Positions 24,244 to 32,175 are shown, counted from the stretch's first letter. The stretch is 33,871 nucleotides of DNA from Gemmatimonadota bacterium (GCA_003220795.1 QHTK01000078.1:1-33871); one strand, 5' to 3'. Numbers and translations: made by a program. Notes: generated by a model from the letters alone, not told the origin.

Positions 24244-24666
24244 TCAACTCTTCTTCTTCCACCCCGTACGCGCGCGCAGCCGCTCCTCTTGCTCCTTGAA
24301 TTCGGGTTTGAGCGTGGCACCGAAATCGTCCGCCTCGAATACCTGGCGAATCTCCACCTCGCCCTCCTGGAACGGCGCCCGCTTCAGCCAGTCGATCGCC
24401 TCGTTCAGCGATTTCACCTGCCACAGCCAGAAACCGGCGATCAGCTCCTTCGTCTCGGTAAACGGCCCGTCGATCACGGTGCGCTTGCCGCCCGCGAACC
24501 TGACGCGGGCACCTTTGGAGCTCGCCTGGAGCCCTTCGCCGGCGAGCAGCAAGCCGGCTTTCTCCAGCTCCTGATTGAACTTGCCCATCGCGGTCAGGAT
24601 TGTTTCGTCCGGCAGCACGCCCGCTTCCGACTGCTTGTTCGCCTTCACGATGACCATGACTCGCAT
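24244..24666 (-). CDS. Second YCII/DGPF-domain protein
   Basis: The 140-residue paralogue of the protein at 22217 begins MRVMVIVKANKQSEAGVLP, has TVIDGPFTETKELIAGFWLW, and a longer Lys/Arg-rich tail ending WKKKS. The ribosome-binding site GAGGAG is 8 bases before the ATG. The open frame runs far upstream (to 26148) but only as the shadow of the MATE gene. The BNR and MoaD-like genes follow on the same strand and may be read from the same promoter. An ECF-type promoter copy lies upstream. Divergent from the MATE gene across 147 bases. Confidence 0.92.
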   Translation of the reverse strand: MRVMVIVKANKQSEAGVLPDETILTAMGKFNQELEKAGLLLAGEGLQASSKGARVRFAGGKRTVIDGPFTETKELIAGFWLWQVKSLNEAIDWLKRAPFQEGEVEIRQVFEADDFGATLKPEFKEQEERLRARTGWKKKS

Positions 24667-24724
24667 GGGCGGATCTCCTCGTGGTTCGGGTGGGGGAGCC
24701 GGGCTCGGCCCAGCCTCTACCCAT

Positions 24725-24753
24725 ACGACGAGCGAGGGGTTCCGGAATCGACA
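24725..24753 (-). promoter_or_regulatory. Proposed ECF42 promoter of the second YCII gene
   Basis: Minus strand: TGTCGA (24753-24748), a 17-base spacer, then CGTC (24730-24727) within CGTCGTATGGGTAGAG. Spacer length and the extended -10 block (CGTCGTA..GGTAGAG) match the element at 22665-22693. It lies about 60 bases before the ATG at 24666. Confidence 0.75.
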
Positions 24754-24768
24754 CTGCGGGCCCTTGCG

Positions 24769-24789
24769 GGCCGGTTGTCGAGACCGGCC
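24769..24789. promoter_or_regulatory. Inverted repeat enclosing a TGTCGA box in the MATE/YCII intergenic region
   Basis: GGCCGGT (24769-24775) and ACCGGCC (24783-24789) are perfect inverted arms; the 7-base loop is TGTCGAG. The plus-strand TGTCGA is followed 17 bases later by TATC and then the MATE start at 24814. It could be an operator or a weak third sigma target. Confidence 0.35.
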
Positions 24790-24813
24790 GCCGGCGGCTA
24801 TCATCCTTTCCCG

Positions 24814-26241
24814 ATGACCGCCCCGGCGCACACCCTCCCGTCCAAGCCGCTCGACCGCTCCATCGTGGACGGGCCGATCCCGCGCGCCGTGTGGATGCTC
24901 GCCTGGCCGACGATGCTCCAGAACCTGATCGGCGGGCTGCAAGGCATGGTGGATCACGCCCTGGTCGGTCATTTCGTGGGCTACGCCGGCAACGCCGCGA
25001 TCGGCGTCGCCATCCAGATCTTCATCGTCGTGATCGTCTTCGTGATGTCGGTGTTCAGCGGGATGGGCGTCCTGGTCGCCCGTTTCGCCGGGGCCAACCA
25101 GCCCGAGCAGGTCAATCGCACCGTGTACCAGGCGTTCCTCGCCGCGGTGGCGCTGTGGGGATTGGTGTTGGCGCCGCTCGGCTGGATCCTGGCGCCGTCG
25201 CTGCTCGGCGTGGTGCACGCCACGCCCGCCGTGCGTGTCCAGGCGTTGCCGTTCCTGCGCATCATGTTCGTCGGCAGCATTGGGATGCTGCTGTTTTTCA
25301 TGGTGGGCGGCGCGCTGCGGGCGGCGGGGGACGCGCGCACACCGCTGCGCCTCGGCATCCTCCTCACCGCCCTGAACATCGTGTGTAACGTCGCGTTCAT
25401 CACGGGTCTCGGACCACTGCCGCGGCTCGGGACCGCCGGGGCCGCGGTCGGCACCACCGTGGCGGGTCTCGTGATCAGCGGCCTCGCCGGATACCTGTTG
25501 CTCTCGGGGCGCCTGCCGGTCGTGTGGCGCCGCGGCATGGACTGGCGACCGGACTGGGGGATCATCCGGGAGCTGTTCCGTTTCGGGCTTCCGACCGGGA
25601 TGCAGGGGATCGCGATGAACGTCGCAGGCGTGCTGCTGCTCCGCTTCATCGGGTCGCTGGCGCAGAGCGCCGAGGCGCAGGCCGCCTACGCGGTGGGTTA
25701 CAGCGAGCTGTTCTCGTTCATCACGTGGACGTCGGTGGGGTTGATGGGCGCCGCCGCCACGGTCGCGGGTCAAAACCTGGGCGCGCAACGTCCCGAGCGC
25801 GCGGTGCACGGCGTGCACGTCGCGGCGGGGCTCGGCCTCGGCGTGGCGGCGGCGATCGGCGTGCTGTTCCTCACGATTCCGCGCGCCCTGCTCGGGCTGT
25901 TCGGGATGACCGATCCCACCGTCGTCGCCCTCGGGACGCAGCTGCTCGCGTTCCTCAGCGTGTCGGGGCTGTTCGTGACCGTAGCGCTCACGTACACGGG
26001 GGGACTGCAGGGCACGGGCGACACCCGCTCGCCGCTCTACATCTCGATCCTGTCCCAGATCGTCGTCCCGCTCGGCCTGTGCACGATGTTCCAGGCGACA
26101 CGCGGCCTCCACCCCGCGGACATCTGGCTGGCGATCCTGTTCGGCCACATGACGCGCTGCGCCCTGAGTGTGCTGCGATTCCGTCAGGGAAAGTGGCGCA
26201 GCATCCGGGTGCAGCTGGCTACGGTTGCGCCACGATCTTAA
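24814..26241 (+). CDS. MATE-family multidrug/sodium exporter
   Basis: From ATG 24814 the product is 475 residues with twelve hydrophobic helices in two halves, the standard MATE size. Family segments are VWMLAWPTMLQNLIGGL in TM1, MVDHALVGHFVG, the half-repeat motif GMGVLVARFAGANQPEQ and, in the second half, GLPTGMQGIAMN and GAAATVAGQNLGAQRPERA. It would export cationic drugs or metabolites by Na+ or H+ antiport. The open frame upstream to 24289 is antisense to the YCII gene and was excluded. It is divergent from the ECF-controlled YCII gene. Its 3' end overlaps the convergent DUF1080-like gene by 23 bases. Confidence 0.9.
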   Translation: MTAPAHTLPSKPLDRSIVDGPIPRAVWMLAWPTMLQNLIGGLQGMVDHALVGHFVGYAGNAAIGVAIQIFIVVIVFVMSVFSGMGVLVARFAGANQPEQVNRTVYQAFLAAVALWGLVLAPLGWILAPSLLGVVHATPAVRVQALPFLRIMFVGSIGMLLFFMVGGALRAAGDARTPLRLGILLTALNIVCNVAFITGLGPLPRLGTAGAAVGTTVAGLVISGLAGYLLLSGRLPVVWRRGMDWRPDWGIIRELFRFGLPTGMQGIAMNVAGVLLLRFIGSLAQSAEAQAAYAVGYSELFSFITWTSVGLMGAAATVAGQNLGAQRPERAVHGVHVAAGLGLGVAAAIGVLFLTIPRALLGLFGMTDPTVVALGTQLLAFLSVSGLFVTVALTYTGGLQGTGDTRSPLYISILSQIVVPLGLCTMFQATRGLHPADIWLAILFGHMTRCALSVLRFRQGKWRSIRVQLATVAPRS

Positions 26242-26869
26242 GGTTGGCGAAATCGCCGGCGGAGTTGTTTCCCACCCACAGGCCCACCCGTCCCTTCCGT
26301 CGATCGCTCAACTGGGTGACGACCAGACTCGGTTCCTTCGCCTCATTGACGAACACCTTCACCTGCGGCGCCGCGACCACCACCCGCACGTGAAACCAGC
26401 CGTTCGGATCCGGCGCCGGGCTGACGGGTTGCTCGTACTTTCCCGGCTGCTCGGCTCTGAGCTTCTGCCACGGGTAGGTAGGGTGCGAGACGTATTGCAC
26501 GGCGTGGGCGTGCCGCACCGAATCGTCGGTCTTGAAGTTGAACGGGCGGAAGTAGATGGCGTCATAGGTCGTGCCATCCACTCCATGAAACGCCACACCC
26601 ACGAAGCTCTGTTGCGGCACGTCCTTCCCTCTTACATCGAGCTCGATCGTGCCGTTGCCGAGCTCGATTCCCTGCGGGTACGCGACGCCGTTGTCGGCGC
26701 TTTCGCTGAGATGAATACCGGTTCTCGTCCCGTCGATGAGCCTCGTCGCGGTGCGGTTGAAGACCTCCAAGCTCTCGGGCACGAGGGGTTTCTGCTGGCC
26801 AGAAACACGGGACGCGGTGAAGAGGCCGGCCGCGGTCAACAGAGCGGGGAGGGCAACGCGCCGGTTCAT
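26219..26869 (-). CDS. Exported DUF1080-like (LamG/3-keto-disaccharide hydrolase-type) protein
   Basis: The 216-residue protein has a signal peptide (to about VSGQ) and a beta-sandwich like DUF1080/concanavalin-type domains: NGTIELDVRGKDVPQQSFVGVAFHG in two pieces, DAIYFRPFNF, GWFHVRVVVAAPQVKVFVNEA and the terminal GRVGLWVGNNSAGDFANLKI. Family members bind or hydrolyse glycosides at the surface; the activity here is not proven. The ribosome-binding site AAAGGAG stands before the ATG. It follows the phosphoesterase gene by 78 bases on the same strand; I see nothing certain in that gap. Confidence 0.75.
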   Translation of the reverse strand: MNRRVALPALLTAAGLFTASRVSGQQKPLVPESLEVFNRTATRLIDGTRTGIHLSESADNGVAYPQGIELGNGTIELDVRGKDVPQQSFVGVAFHGVDGTTYDAIYFRPFNFKTDDSVRHAHAVQYVSHPTYPWQKLRAEQPGKYEQPVSPAPDPNGWFHVRVVVAAPQVKVFVNEAKEPSLVVTQLSDRRKGRVGLWVGNNSAGDFANLKIVAQP

Positions 26870-26947
26870 GACGGCTCCTTTCGCAGTGGTAGGAGTGTCG
26901 GGCTGCGACGCTCTACGATCTCCGGAGCCGGTCGGTTTCCTGCGTCG

Positions 26948-28288
26948 CTACGCGCTCCAGCCGTGCCGGCGCGCGATCTCGCGCAGCTCCCCCCAAGGGG
27001 CGCGCGCAGCGCTCGGACGCGGCGCCGCCGGCGCCACGATGTCCGTCGGCCGGACGGGACAGGGCGCGCCCGTCACGTTGGGCACCGAGTAGACCGGTGG
27101 TGGAGGGGGAGGGGCAGCGGGATCAACCAGTTTGAAGTCGAGCTCATTTGCCAGGTTGTTGGCCGTCGCGTCGCGCACGCTCAAGGGGGTCAGGCCCCAG
27201 CGCCACTCGATCATTCGCAGCACGGACGTGTGGTCGTACAGGACGTGCGAGGTGCGCGCCCGGCGCACGAACGGTGAGATGAGCAGCGTGGGTGTGCGGA
27301 AGCCGCGGCGCCCATCGGCGTTTCCCGCCGCCTGGTCGGCGGGGGGGATCGGCGCGACGGATGGGGGAACGTGGTCGAAGAATCCACCCCATTCGTCGAA
27401 GTTGATGACGAGGATGGTGCGACTCCACGCGGGGCTCTGCGTCACCGCCGCGTAGATGCGGTTCATCATCGCCTCGCCGGCGCGGACGTCGCAGTAGGGA
27501 TGGTCGTCCGCCCCCGTCCCGGTCAGCTCCTGCGCGAAGCTCCCGTCCACGAACGCCACGTGCGGCAGCGTGCCCGCCGCACAGTCGGCGTAGAACGCGT
27601 CGAGCGGGCGGCTGATCGGCACGTACTTGGCGCCCCACAAGCCCAGGAACGGCAGGTCGCCGTAGTAGTACCGGCCGACGAGCCCCCGAGCGGACAGCCG
27701 GTCCCAGATCGTCGGCAGCTGCGAGATCGCGGTGCTGTTTTCAATCCGGTCGGTCTGGCCGGCGTGCTGGTAGATGCGATTGGGGAACGTCGGCCCGAGG
27801 ATGGCGCAGAAGTACCGGTCGAACGACCTCCAGTCGAGCACCGCGCGGCCGAGGAAGGGAAGGTCTTCTTGGCGGTAGTAGCCGATGGAGAAGACGTCGT
27901 TGGCGCGCAGCCACCCGTCACACGCGCCGCCGTTGTACTCCACCCGTCCCCCGGCATAGGAGTGATCGGGATCGCCGTAACCGCAGCCCTGAAAGTCAGG
28001 GGCCAGCGGAAAAGTCGAATGGGGAACGCCGGCGGCGTCGACGTACGCGAGCCCCGCCTGCTGGCCGTCGGCGCCCGGGAGCCAGCCGAGGAAATGGTCG
28101 AACGACCGGTTCTCCATCATGAACACGATGACGTGCTCGATGCCGCTGGCCGCGGGGTCCGGCAACATGTCGCCGCTGAGCTGCGCGCGCGTCGGCGCGA
28201 TGATGGATCGATCGCTGCATCCCAGCGTGATGCCGCCCACTGTGGTGGCAGCGGTGGTCAGGAACCTGCGGCGCGAGACGAGTGACAT
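26948..28288 (-). CDS. Tat-exported phosphoesterase (phospholipase C / acid phosphatase family)
   Basis: The 446-residue protein opens with a twin-arginine signal (SRRRFLTTAAT) followed by GGITLGC, possibly a lipobox. The phosphoesterase domain has IEHVIVFMMENRSFDHFLGW near residue 50, NFDEWGGFFDHV and YDHTSVLRMIEWRWG. These supply the Asn, Glu, Asp and His residues of the metal-dependent active site shared by phosphatidylcholine phospholipase C and AcpA-type phosphatases. Pro-rich tail near 400 (PAAPPPPPPVYSVP). It should act on phosphate esters or phospholipids outside the inner membrane. It begins 18 bases after the stop of the membrane-protein gene, so the two probably share a transcript. 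Confidence 0.9.
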   Translation of the reverse strand: MSLVSRRRFLTTAATTVGGITLGCSDRSIIAPTRAQLSGDMLPDPAASGIEHVIVFMMENRSFDHFLGWLPGADGQQAGLAYVDAAGVPHSTFPLAPDFQGCGYGDPDHSYAGGRVEYNGGACDGWLRANDVFSIGYYRQEDLPFLGRAVLDWRSFDRYFCAILGPTFPNRIYQHAGQTDRIENSTAISQLPTIWDRLSARGLVGRYYYGDLPFLGLWGAKYVPISRPLDAFYADCAAGTLPHVAFVDGSFAQELTGTGADDHPYCDVRAGEAMMNRIYAAVTQSPAWSRTILVINFDEWGGFFDHVPPSVAPIPPADQAAGNADGRRGFRTPTLLISPFVRRARTSHVLYDHTSVLRMIEWRWGLTPLSVRDATANNLANELDFKLVDPAAPPPPPPVYSVPNVTGAPCPVRPTDIVAPAAPRPSAARAPWGELREIARRHGWSA

Positions 28289-28306
28289 CGAGACCTTCTG
28301 GCCGCG

Positions 28307-28852
28307 TCAGGTTGTAGCCGGATGCGGGTGGAGCGCGCAGCCGCACCGCATGCGCGCGGCGTCGGCGTCACTCGGGAACAGGTGGTAGTACATGGCCACG
28401 ATCATCGGCACGAAGACCACGGTGTTGTAGAACAGGTGCAGCTCGAGCCGCGGGATCCACAGCTGCACGAGGCTGGTGGGAGCGGGGGCCCCGAACAGTG
28501 TCCGGCCCGTGATGGCCTGACCCTGCAGCAGCGCGTGCTCGATGTGATGCCAGAACTGGATCACGAGCGCCGCGAGCCACCACATCCGCGCCCGGCCAAC
28601 AAAACCGGGCAACAACACCCACAGGCCGATCAGCATGATCAGGGCATACCCGTAGTGCAGCACCTCGGAGTGCACGAGCCAGGGAAACGCCTGGCCCAGA
28701 ATACCCCGCGCCTGGTGCAGCGGCCACGCCAGCACGTAGGCCTGATAGGCCTGCACCAGGTGCTCGGCCAAGTGGACGATGACGATGATCATGAACACGC
28801 GCAGCGTGCGCTTGTGCCACGGGCCGTTGAGCTGCTCGAAGACGCTTGCCAT
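28307..28852 (-). CDS. Unassigned His-rich four-helix membrane protein
   Basis: I do not recognise a named family. The 181-residue protein has about four hydrophobic helices (residues ~18-40, ~66-85, ~90-110, ~138-158). Helices 1 and 3 carry a similar motif: H27xxE30H31xxQ34 and H102HxE105H106xxxQ110. Further His residues occur near helix 2 (H61, H66) and helix 4 (H139, H157). The tail ends with Cys170-Gly-Cys172 and HPHP. This layout suggests metal or haem ligation within the membrane, as an inference only. A -10-like CATAAT lies 7 bases before the ATG, so the transcript might be leaderless. It precedes the phosphoesterase gene by 18 bases. Confidence 0.7.
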   Translation of the reverse strand: MASVFEQLNGPWHKRTLRVFMIIVIVHLAEHLVQAYQAYVLAWPLHQARGILGQAFPWLVHSEVLHYGYALIMLIGLWVLLPGFVGRARMWWLAALVIQFWHHIEHALLQGQAITGRTLFGAPAPTSLVQLWIPRLELHLFYNTVVFVPMIVAMYYHLFPSDADAARMRCGCALHPHPATT

Positions 28853-28872
28853 GGGCGATATTATGCGCTGAC

Positions 28873-28920
28873 CCGGGACGCCGCGGAAGTCTCGACCGGG
28901 ACGCGTCCCGGCTCTATTAT
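28873..28920. promoter_or_regulatory. Candidate operator/promoter between divergent genes
   Basis: CCGGGACGC occurs twice (28873-28881 and 28896-28904). The second copy extends to a perfect 16-bp palindrome, CCGGGACGCGTCCCGG (28896-28911). TATTAT, a good -10 box for the DUF2277 gene, starts 4 bases after it (28915-28920). The palindrome would occupy the promoter spacer. Confidence 0.45.
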
Positions 28921-28953
28921 CACGACGATCTCCCCAATCGACGGAGTGCGAGC

Positions 28954-29241
28954 ATGTGCCGCAACATCAAGACCCTGGCTAATTTCGCGCCGCCCGCGAC
29001 GGACGATGAGATCCGGGCATCGGCGCTGCAGTTCGTTCGCAAGCTGAGCGGGACGGCGCGGCCCTCCCAGGTGAACGAAGCGGTGTTCAATCGGGCGGTG
29101 GACGAGGTGACGGTGGCGGCGCACCGTCTGATTCACTCGCTCCGGACGAGCGCGCCGCCGCGGGACCGCGAAGCGGAGCGCCGCAAAGCGCATCAGCGAG
29201 CGCTCGAGCGCTTCGGTCCGAGGACCGGCTCGGAGCCCTGA
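28954..29241 (+). CDS. DUF2277-family protein
   Basis: From ATG 28954 the product is 95 residues, starting MCRNIKTLANFAPPATDDEI. That opening, with FVRKLSGTARPSQVNEAVFNRAVDEV and RLIHSL, is characteristic of DUF2277, a small family without known function. The ribosome-binding region is GGAGTGCGAGC. The longer open frame from 28846 has no support. The last 49 bases overlap the convergent gene at 29193. Confidence 0.85.
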   Translation: MCRNIKTLANFAPPATDDEIRASALQFVRKLSGTARPSQVNEAVFNRAVDEVTVAAHRLIHSLRTSAPPRDREAERRKAHQRALERFGPRTGSEP

Positions 29242-29801
29242 ATGTATGTGAGCTCGCGGCCCTCGCTGGCGCAGCGGAGCATCAATGCGCCCCGACTCAT
29301 GTCGCCTCGCCCGATGAACTCCCGGGGGACACGCAGCCGCGGCCCCAGCACCTCTTTCAGGGGCTCCAAGTACTTCGCCGTCGCGATACTGCCCAGCAGG
29401 ACGACGGCGTCGGTCGGGTGCAGGCGTTCGGCCAGGCGGGCGGCATCGCGTTGCAGCGGGCCGGTGTAGCGCCGCTCGCCGGGATCGACCGGAATCCCGG
29501 CGATCGCTCGTAACCCGGCGAGATCGATGCCTGTCCCGGGAGGACAGAGACCGCGGCCCGGCACGATGACCTGCACGCCGACGCAATCATCGGGCGGCTT
29601 GGCGAACGCCAGCGCATAGGCCAGCTTGCCCCGGAAGTACAGCCCGCTCATGAAGGTGAAGACCTCGCCGATGGTCGCACCTGCGTCCGATCGCAGGCGC
29701 CGCGCCAGGGTCGAGCGGGCGTCCTTCCGCAGCAGAAACCCGGCGCGCTTGCCTCCGCAGTTGGCGGGCGAGAGCAGGAAGATCTGGTGAGGTGGCGACA
29801 T
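29193..29801 (-). CDS. Conserved-looking protein of unknown function beside the NHEJ polymerase
   Basis: From ATG 29801 the product is 202 residues, soluble, without signal or membrane helix. It opens SPPHQIFLLSPANCGGKRAG, then GEVFTFMSGLYFRGKLAYALAF, VIVPGRGLCPP and, towards the end, DAVVLLGSIATAKYLEPL and EFIGRGDMSRGALML. I recall similar sequences as hypothetical proteins in other bacteria but cannot name a family. Alternating beta and alpha segments and many Gly-turns suggest an alpha/beta enzyme. It lies head-to-head with the LigD-type polymerase gene across only 16 bases, so the two promoters must overlap. Its 3' end overlaps DUF2277 by 49 bases. Confidence 0.7.
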   Translation of the reverse strand: MSPPHQIFLLSPANCGGKRAGFLLRKDARSTLARRLRSDAGATIGEVFTFMSGLYFRGKLAYALAFAKPPDDCVGVQVIVPGRGLCPPGTGIDLAGLRAIAGIPVDPGERRYTGPLQRDAARLAERLHPTDAVVLLGSIATAKYLEPLKEVLGPRLRVPREFIGRGDMSRGALMLRCASEGRELTYIQGSEPVLGPKRSSAR

Positions 29802-29817
29802 ATATTCTCTCAAAGCT

Positions 29818-31101
29818 ATGTCGGCACTGGGTCGCAAGGTACCGAAGCGCACGAGCGCCGAACCCGAGCCGATCGTCGTCGCGGGACACGAGATCGCCGT
29901 CTCGAACCCCACCAAGGTGCTCTTCCCGAAGCCCAAGTACACGAAGCTCGATCTCGTGCGCTACTACCTCGCCGTGGCCGGGGGAGCGCTGCGTGGCGCG
30001 GGCGGCCGGCCCAACGTGCTGGTGCGCTACCCCAACGGCATCACCGGTGAGTTCTTCTATCAGAAGCGCGCGCCGGAGTCACGCCCGCCGTGGATCGAGG
30101 TCGTCACGATCCGCTTCCCCTCGGGCCGCATGGCCGAGGAGGTCGTGCCGCGCGACGCCGCGGCGCTGGTGTGGCTCGCCAACCTCGCCTGTCTGGAGCT
30201 GCATCCGCACCCGGTGCGCGCCGAGGACTTGGACCATCCCGACGAGCTGCGCGTGGACTTGGATCCCGTGCCCGGAGTGAAGTGGCCCCAGGTGCGCGCC
30301 GTGGCGGGCGTGGTCCAGGCCACGTTGCGCGACTTCGGGCTCATTGGCTGGCCCAAGACGTCAGGTTCGCGCGGGATGCACGTCCTCGTGCGGATCGAAC
30401 GGCGCTGGACCTTCGACGAAGTGCGCCGCGCGGCGCTGGCGCTGGCGCGCGACGTGGAGCGCCGCGCGCCCGCGCTGGCGACGAGCAAGTGGTGGAAGGA
30501 AGAGCGCCACGGCGTGTTCGTGGACTACAACCAGAACGCCAAAGACCGGACCGTGGCCTCCGCCTACTCGGTACGGCCCACGCCCGATGCGCGGGTCTCG
30601 GCGCCGCTCAGCTGGGACGAAGTGGCGAGCGCCGACCCGGCCGATTTCACGCTCGCCACTATGCCCAAGCGCTTCGCGCAGCTGGGCGATCGCCATGCGG
30701 GAATCGAGGACGCCGCCCGGTCGCTCGAGGGCTTGCTGGAGCTGTCGGCACGGCATGAGCGTGAAGGTTTGGGCGACGCGCCGTGGCCGCCGCACTTCAA
30801 GAAGCAGCGGGGCGAGCCCCCGCGGGTGCAACCGTCCCGGGCCCGCGCGGCCAAATACCCGCTGATCGAGATCGCGCGCGCCAAGCGCAAGCAGGACGCG
30901 CTCGCAGGGCTCAAACGCTGGAAGGCGCGCCACCCAAAAGCCGCCAAGTATCTCGAGCCCGCCGACGTGCTGGTCGATTCAATGCGTGGCCGCTCGTCCA
31001 CCTGGACGCGGATCCGTGTGAACCTGCAGCACGTGCCGCCGAAGCTCCGGCCCCGTCAAGAACGCCTCGACCCCGACGAGAAGACTTTGGCGAGCTGGTA
31101 G
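29818..31101 (+). CDS. ligD: LigD-type NHEJ primase-polymerase, stand-alone
   Basis: The 427-residue protein is the polymerase (archaeo-eukaryotic primase) domain of bacterial LigD as a separate gene. Landmarks are ISNPTKVLFP-like VSNPTKVLFPKPKYTK, YYLAVAGGALRGAGGRP, GEFFYQKRAP, ELRVDLDPVPG (catalytic Asp pair), SGSRGMHVLVRI, and FVDYNQNAKDRTVASAYSVR. It fills gaps and extends ends with NTPs during end joining. The C-terminal ~110 residues are a basic extension (FKKQRGEPP, RAKRKQDALAGLKRW) ending without ligase or nuclease. No ribosome-binding site precedes the ATG, while TATATT lies 12 bases upstream, so a leaderless transcript is possible. It overlaps the DNA ligase gene tail-to-tail by 46 bases. 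Confidence 0.9.
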   Translation: MSALGRKVPKRTSAEPEPIVVAGHEIAVSNPTKVLFPKPKYTKLDLVRYYLAVAGGALRGAGGRPNVLVRYPNGITGEFFYQKRAPESRPPWIEVVTIRFPSGRMAEEVVPRDAAALVWLANLACLELHPHPVRAEDLDHPDELRVDLDPVPGVKWPQVRAVAGVVQATLRDFGLIGWPKTSGSRGMHVLVRIERRWTFDEVRRAALALARDVERRAPALATSKWWKEERHGVFVDYNQNAKDRTVASAYSVRPTPDARVSAPLSWDEVASADPADFTLATMPKRFAQLGDRHAGIEDAARSLEGLLELSARHEREGLGDAPWPPHFKKQRGEPPRVQPSRARAAKYPLIEIARAKRKQDALAGLKRWKARHPKAAKYLEPADVLVDSMRGRSSTWTRIRVNLQHVPPKLRPRQERLDPDEKTLASW

Positions 31102-32150
31102 GGACGCGCCACCTCGAGCTGGTCGTAGCGGCAGGCGGCGGGTCGCTTGTCCGGCCGCCAGCGCAAGAAGGTCGCGGCGTGGCGGAAGCGGTCGCCCTGC
31201 AGGTGGTCGTATTTCACCTCGCACACGCGCTCAATGCGGAGCGGCTCCCACGACAGATCCTTGCCGGCGCTCCAGCGACTCTGCCCGCCGGGCATGCGGC
31301 CGGAGCGCGCGTCGGCCTGCGCCCAGGCTCGCCACGGGTGCTTGTCCAGCGCATGCTTGCGCAGCGGCGCGAGCTCTTTCACGAGCTGTTTCCGCATCGC
31401 CATGGTGAACGACGACGTCACGCCGACGTGCTGCAGCGCGCCGCGGTCATCGTACAGGCCGAGCAGCAGCGACCCGACCGCGTCCTTGCCCGTCTTGTGC
31501 CAGCGAAATCCCGCCACCACGCAGTCGGCGGTGCGGGCGTGCTTGACCTTGATCATCGCACGCTTGCCGGGCTGGTAGGTCAGTGCCGCCGGCTTGGCGA
31601 TGACACCATCCAGGCCCGCGCCCTCGAACTGCTCGAGCCACTGTTCCGCGAGGCCCCGGTCCTGCGTCATGGGTGTGAGATGGAGCGGCGGATCCAGCTT
31701 CGCGAACAGCTTCTCCAGCAGCGCGCGCCGCTCGCGTTGCGGCGTGGCCATCCGGTCGCGCCCGCCGGAGGCGAGGAGGTCGAATGCCACAAAGCTCGAG
31801 GGCGTCTCCTTCGCGAGCTTCGCCACGCGCGAGGCGGCGGGATGCAGCCGCATCTGGAGCGCGTCGAAGTCGAGACCGTGCGCCGTGGCGATCACGATCT
31901 CGCCGTCGATCACACTGCCTTTCGGCAGCCGCTCGAGCAGCGAGTCGTGCAATTCCGGGAAATAGCGGTCCAGCGGCTTCAGGTCGCGGCTCTGGATGTA
32001 GACGTCCGCGGCGCCGCGAAACACGATCGCGCGGAACCCGTCCCACTTGGGCTCGAAGAGAAAGGTCCCGTCGTCGGGCAGCGATTCCGCCAACTTGGCG
32101 AGCATCGGCTCGATCGGCGGAGCTAGGGGAAATTGATCTTTGGTGCGCAC
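31056..32150 (-). CDS. ATP-dependent DNA ligase (LigD ligase-domain type)
   Basis: The 364-residue ligase carries the nucleotidyltransferase motifs in order: I FEPKWDGFRAI (adenylated Lys in the first 50 residues), III-like SFVAFDLLA, IV LDGVIAKP and V AMIKVKHARTADCVV. An OB-fold domain follows (VGSLLLGLYDDRGALQHVGVT to WRPDKRP). It seals nicks in NHEJ together with the polymerase encoded opposite. No Ku gene is in the window. The start is GTG 32150 behind GATGAGGCG. It begins 25 bases after the stop of the propeller gene on the same strand. Its last 46 bases overlap the polymerase gene. Confidence 0.9.
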   Translation of the reverse strand: MRTKDQFPLAPPIEPMLAKLAESLPDDGTFLFEPKWDGFRAIVFRGAADVYIQSRDLKPLDRYFPELHDSLLERLPKGSVIDGEIVIATAHGLDFDALQMRLHPAASRVAKLAKETPSSFVAFDLLASGGRDRMATPQRERRALLEKLFAKLDPPLHLTPMTQDRGLAEQWLEQFEGAGLDGVIAKPAALTYQPGKRAMIKVKHARTADCVVAGFRWHKTGKDAVGSLLLGLYDDRGALQHVGVTSSFTMAMRKQLVKELAPLRKHALDKHPWRAWAQADARSGRMPGGQSRWSAGKDLSWEPLRIERVCEVKYDHLQGDRFRHAATFLRWRPDKRPAACRYDQLEVARPYQLAKVFSSGSRRS

Positions 32151-32175
32151 CGCCTCATCCCGCTCTCGAGCGTAT

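Noticed and set aside
24667..26148. Upstream extension of the second YCII gene to 634 codons.
   Set aside because: Antisense to the MATE gene; the YCII domain starts at 24666 with a good ribosome-binding site.
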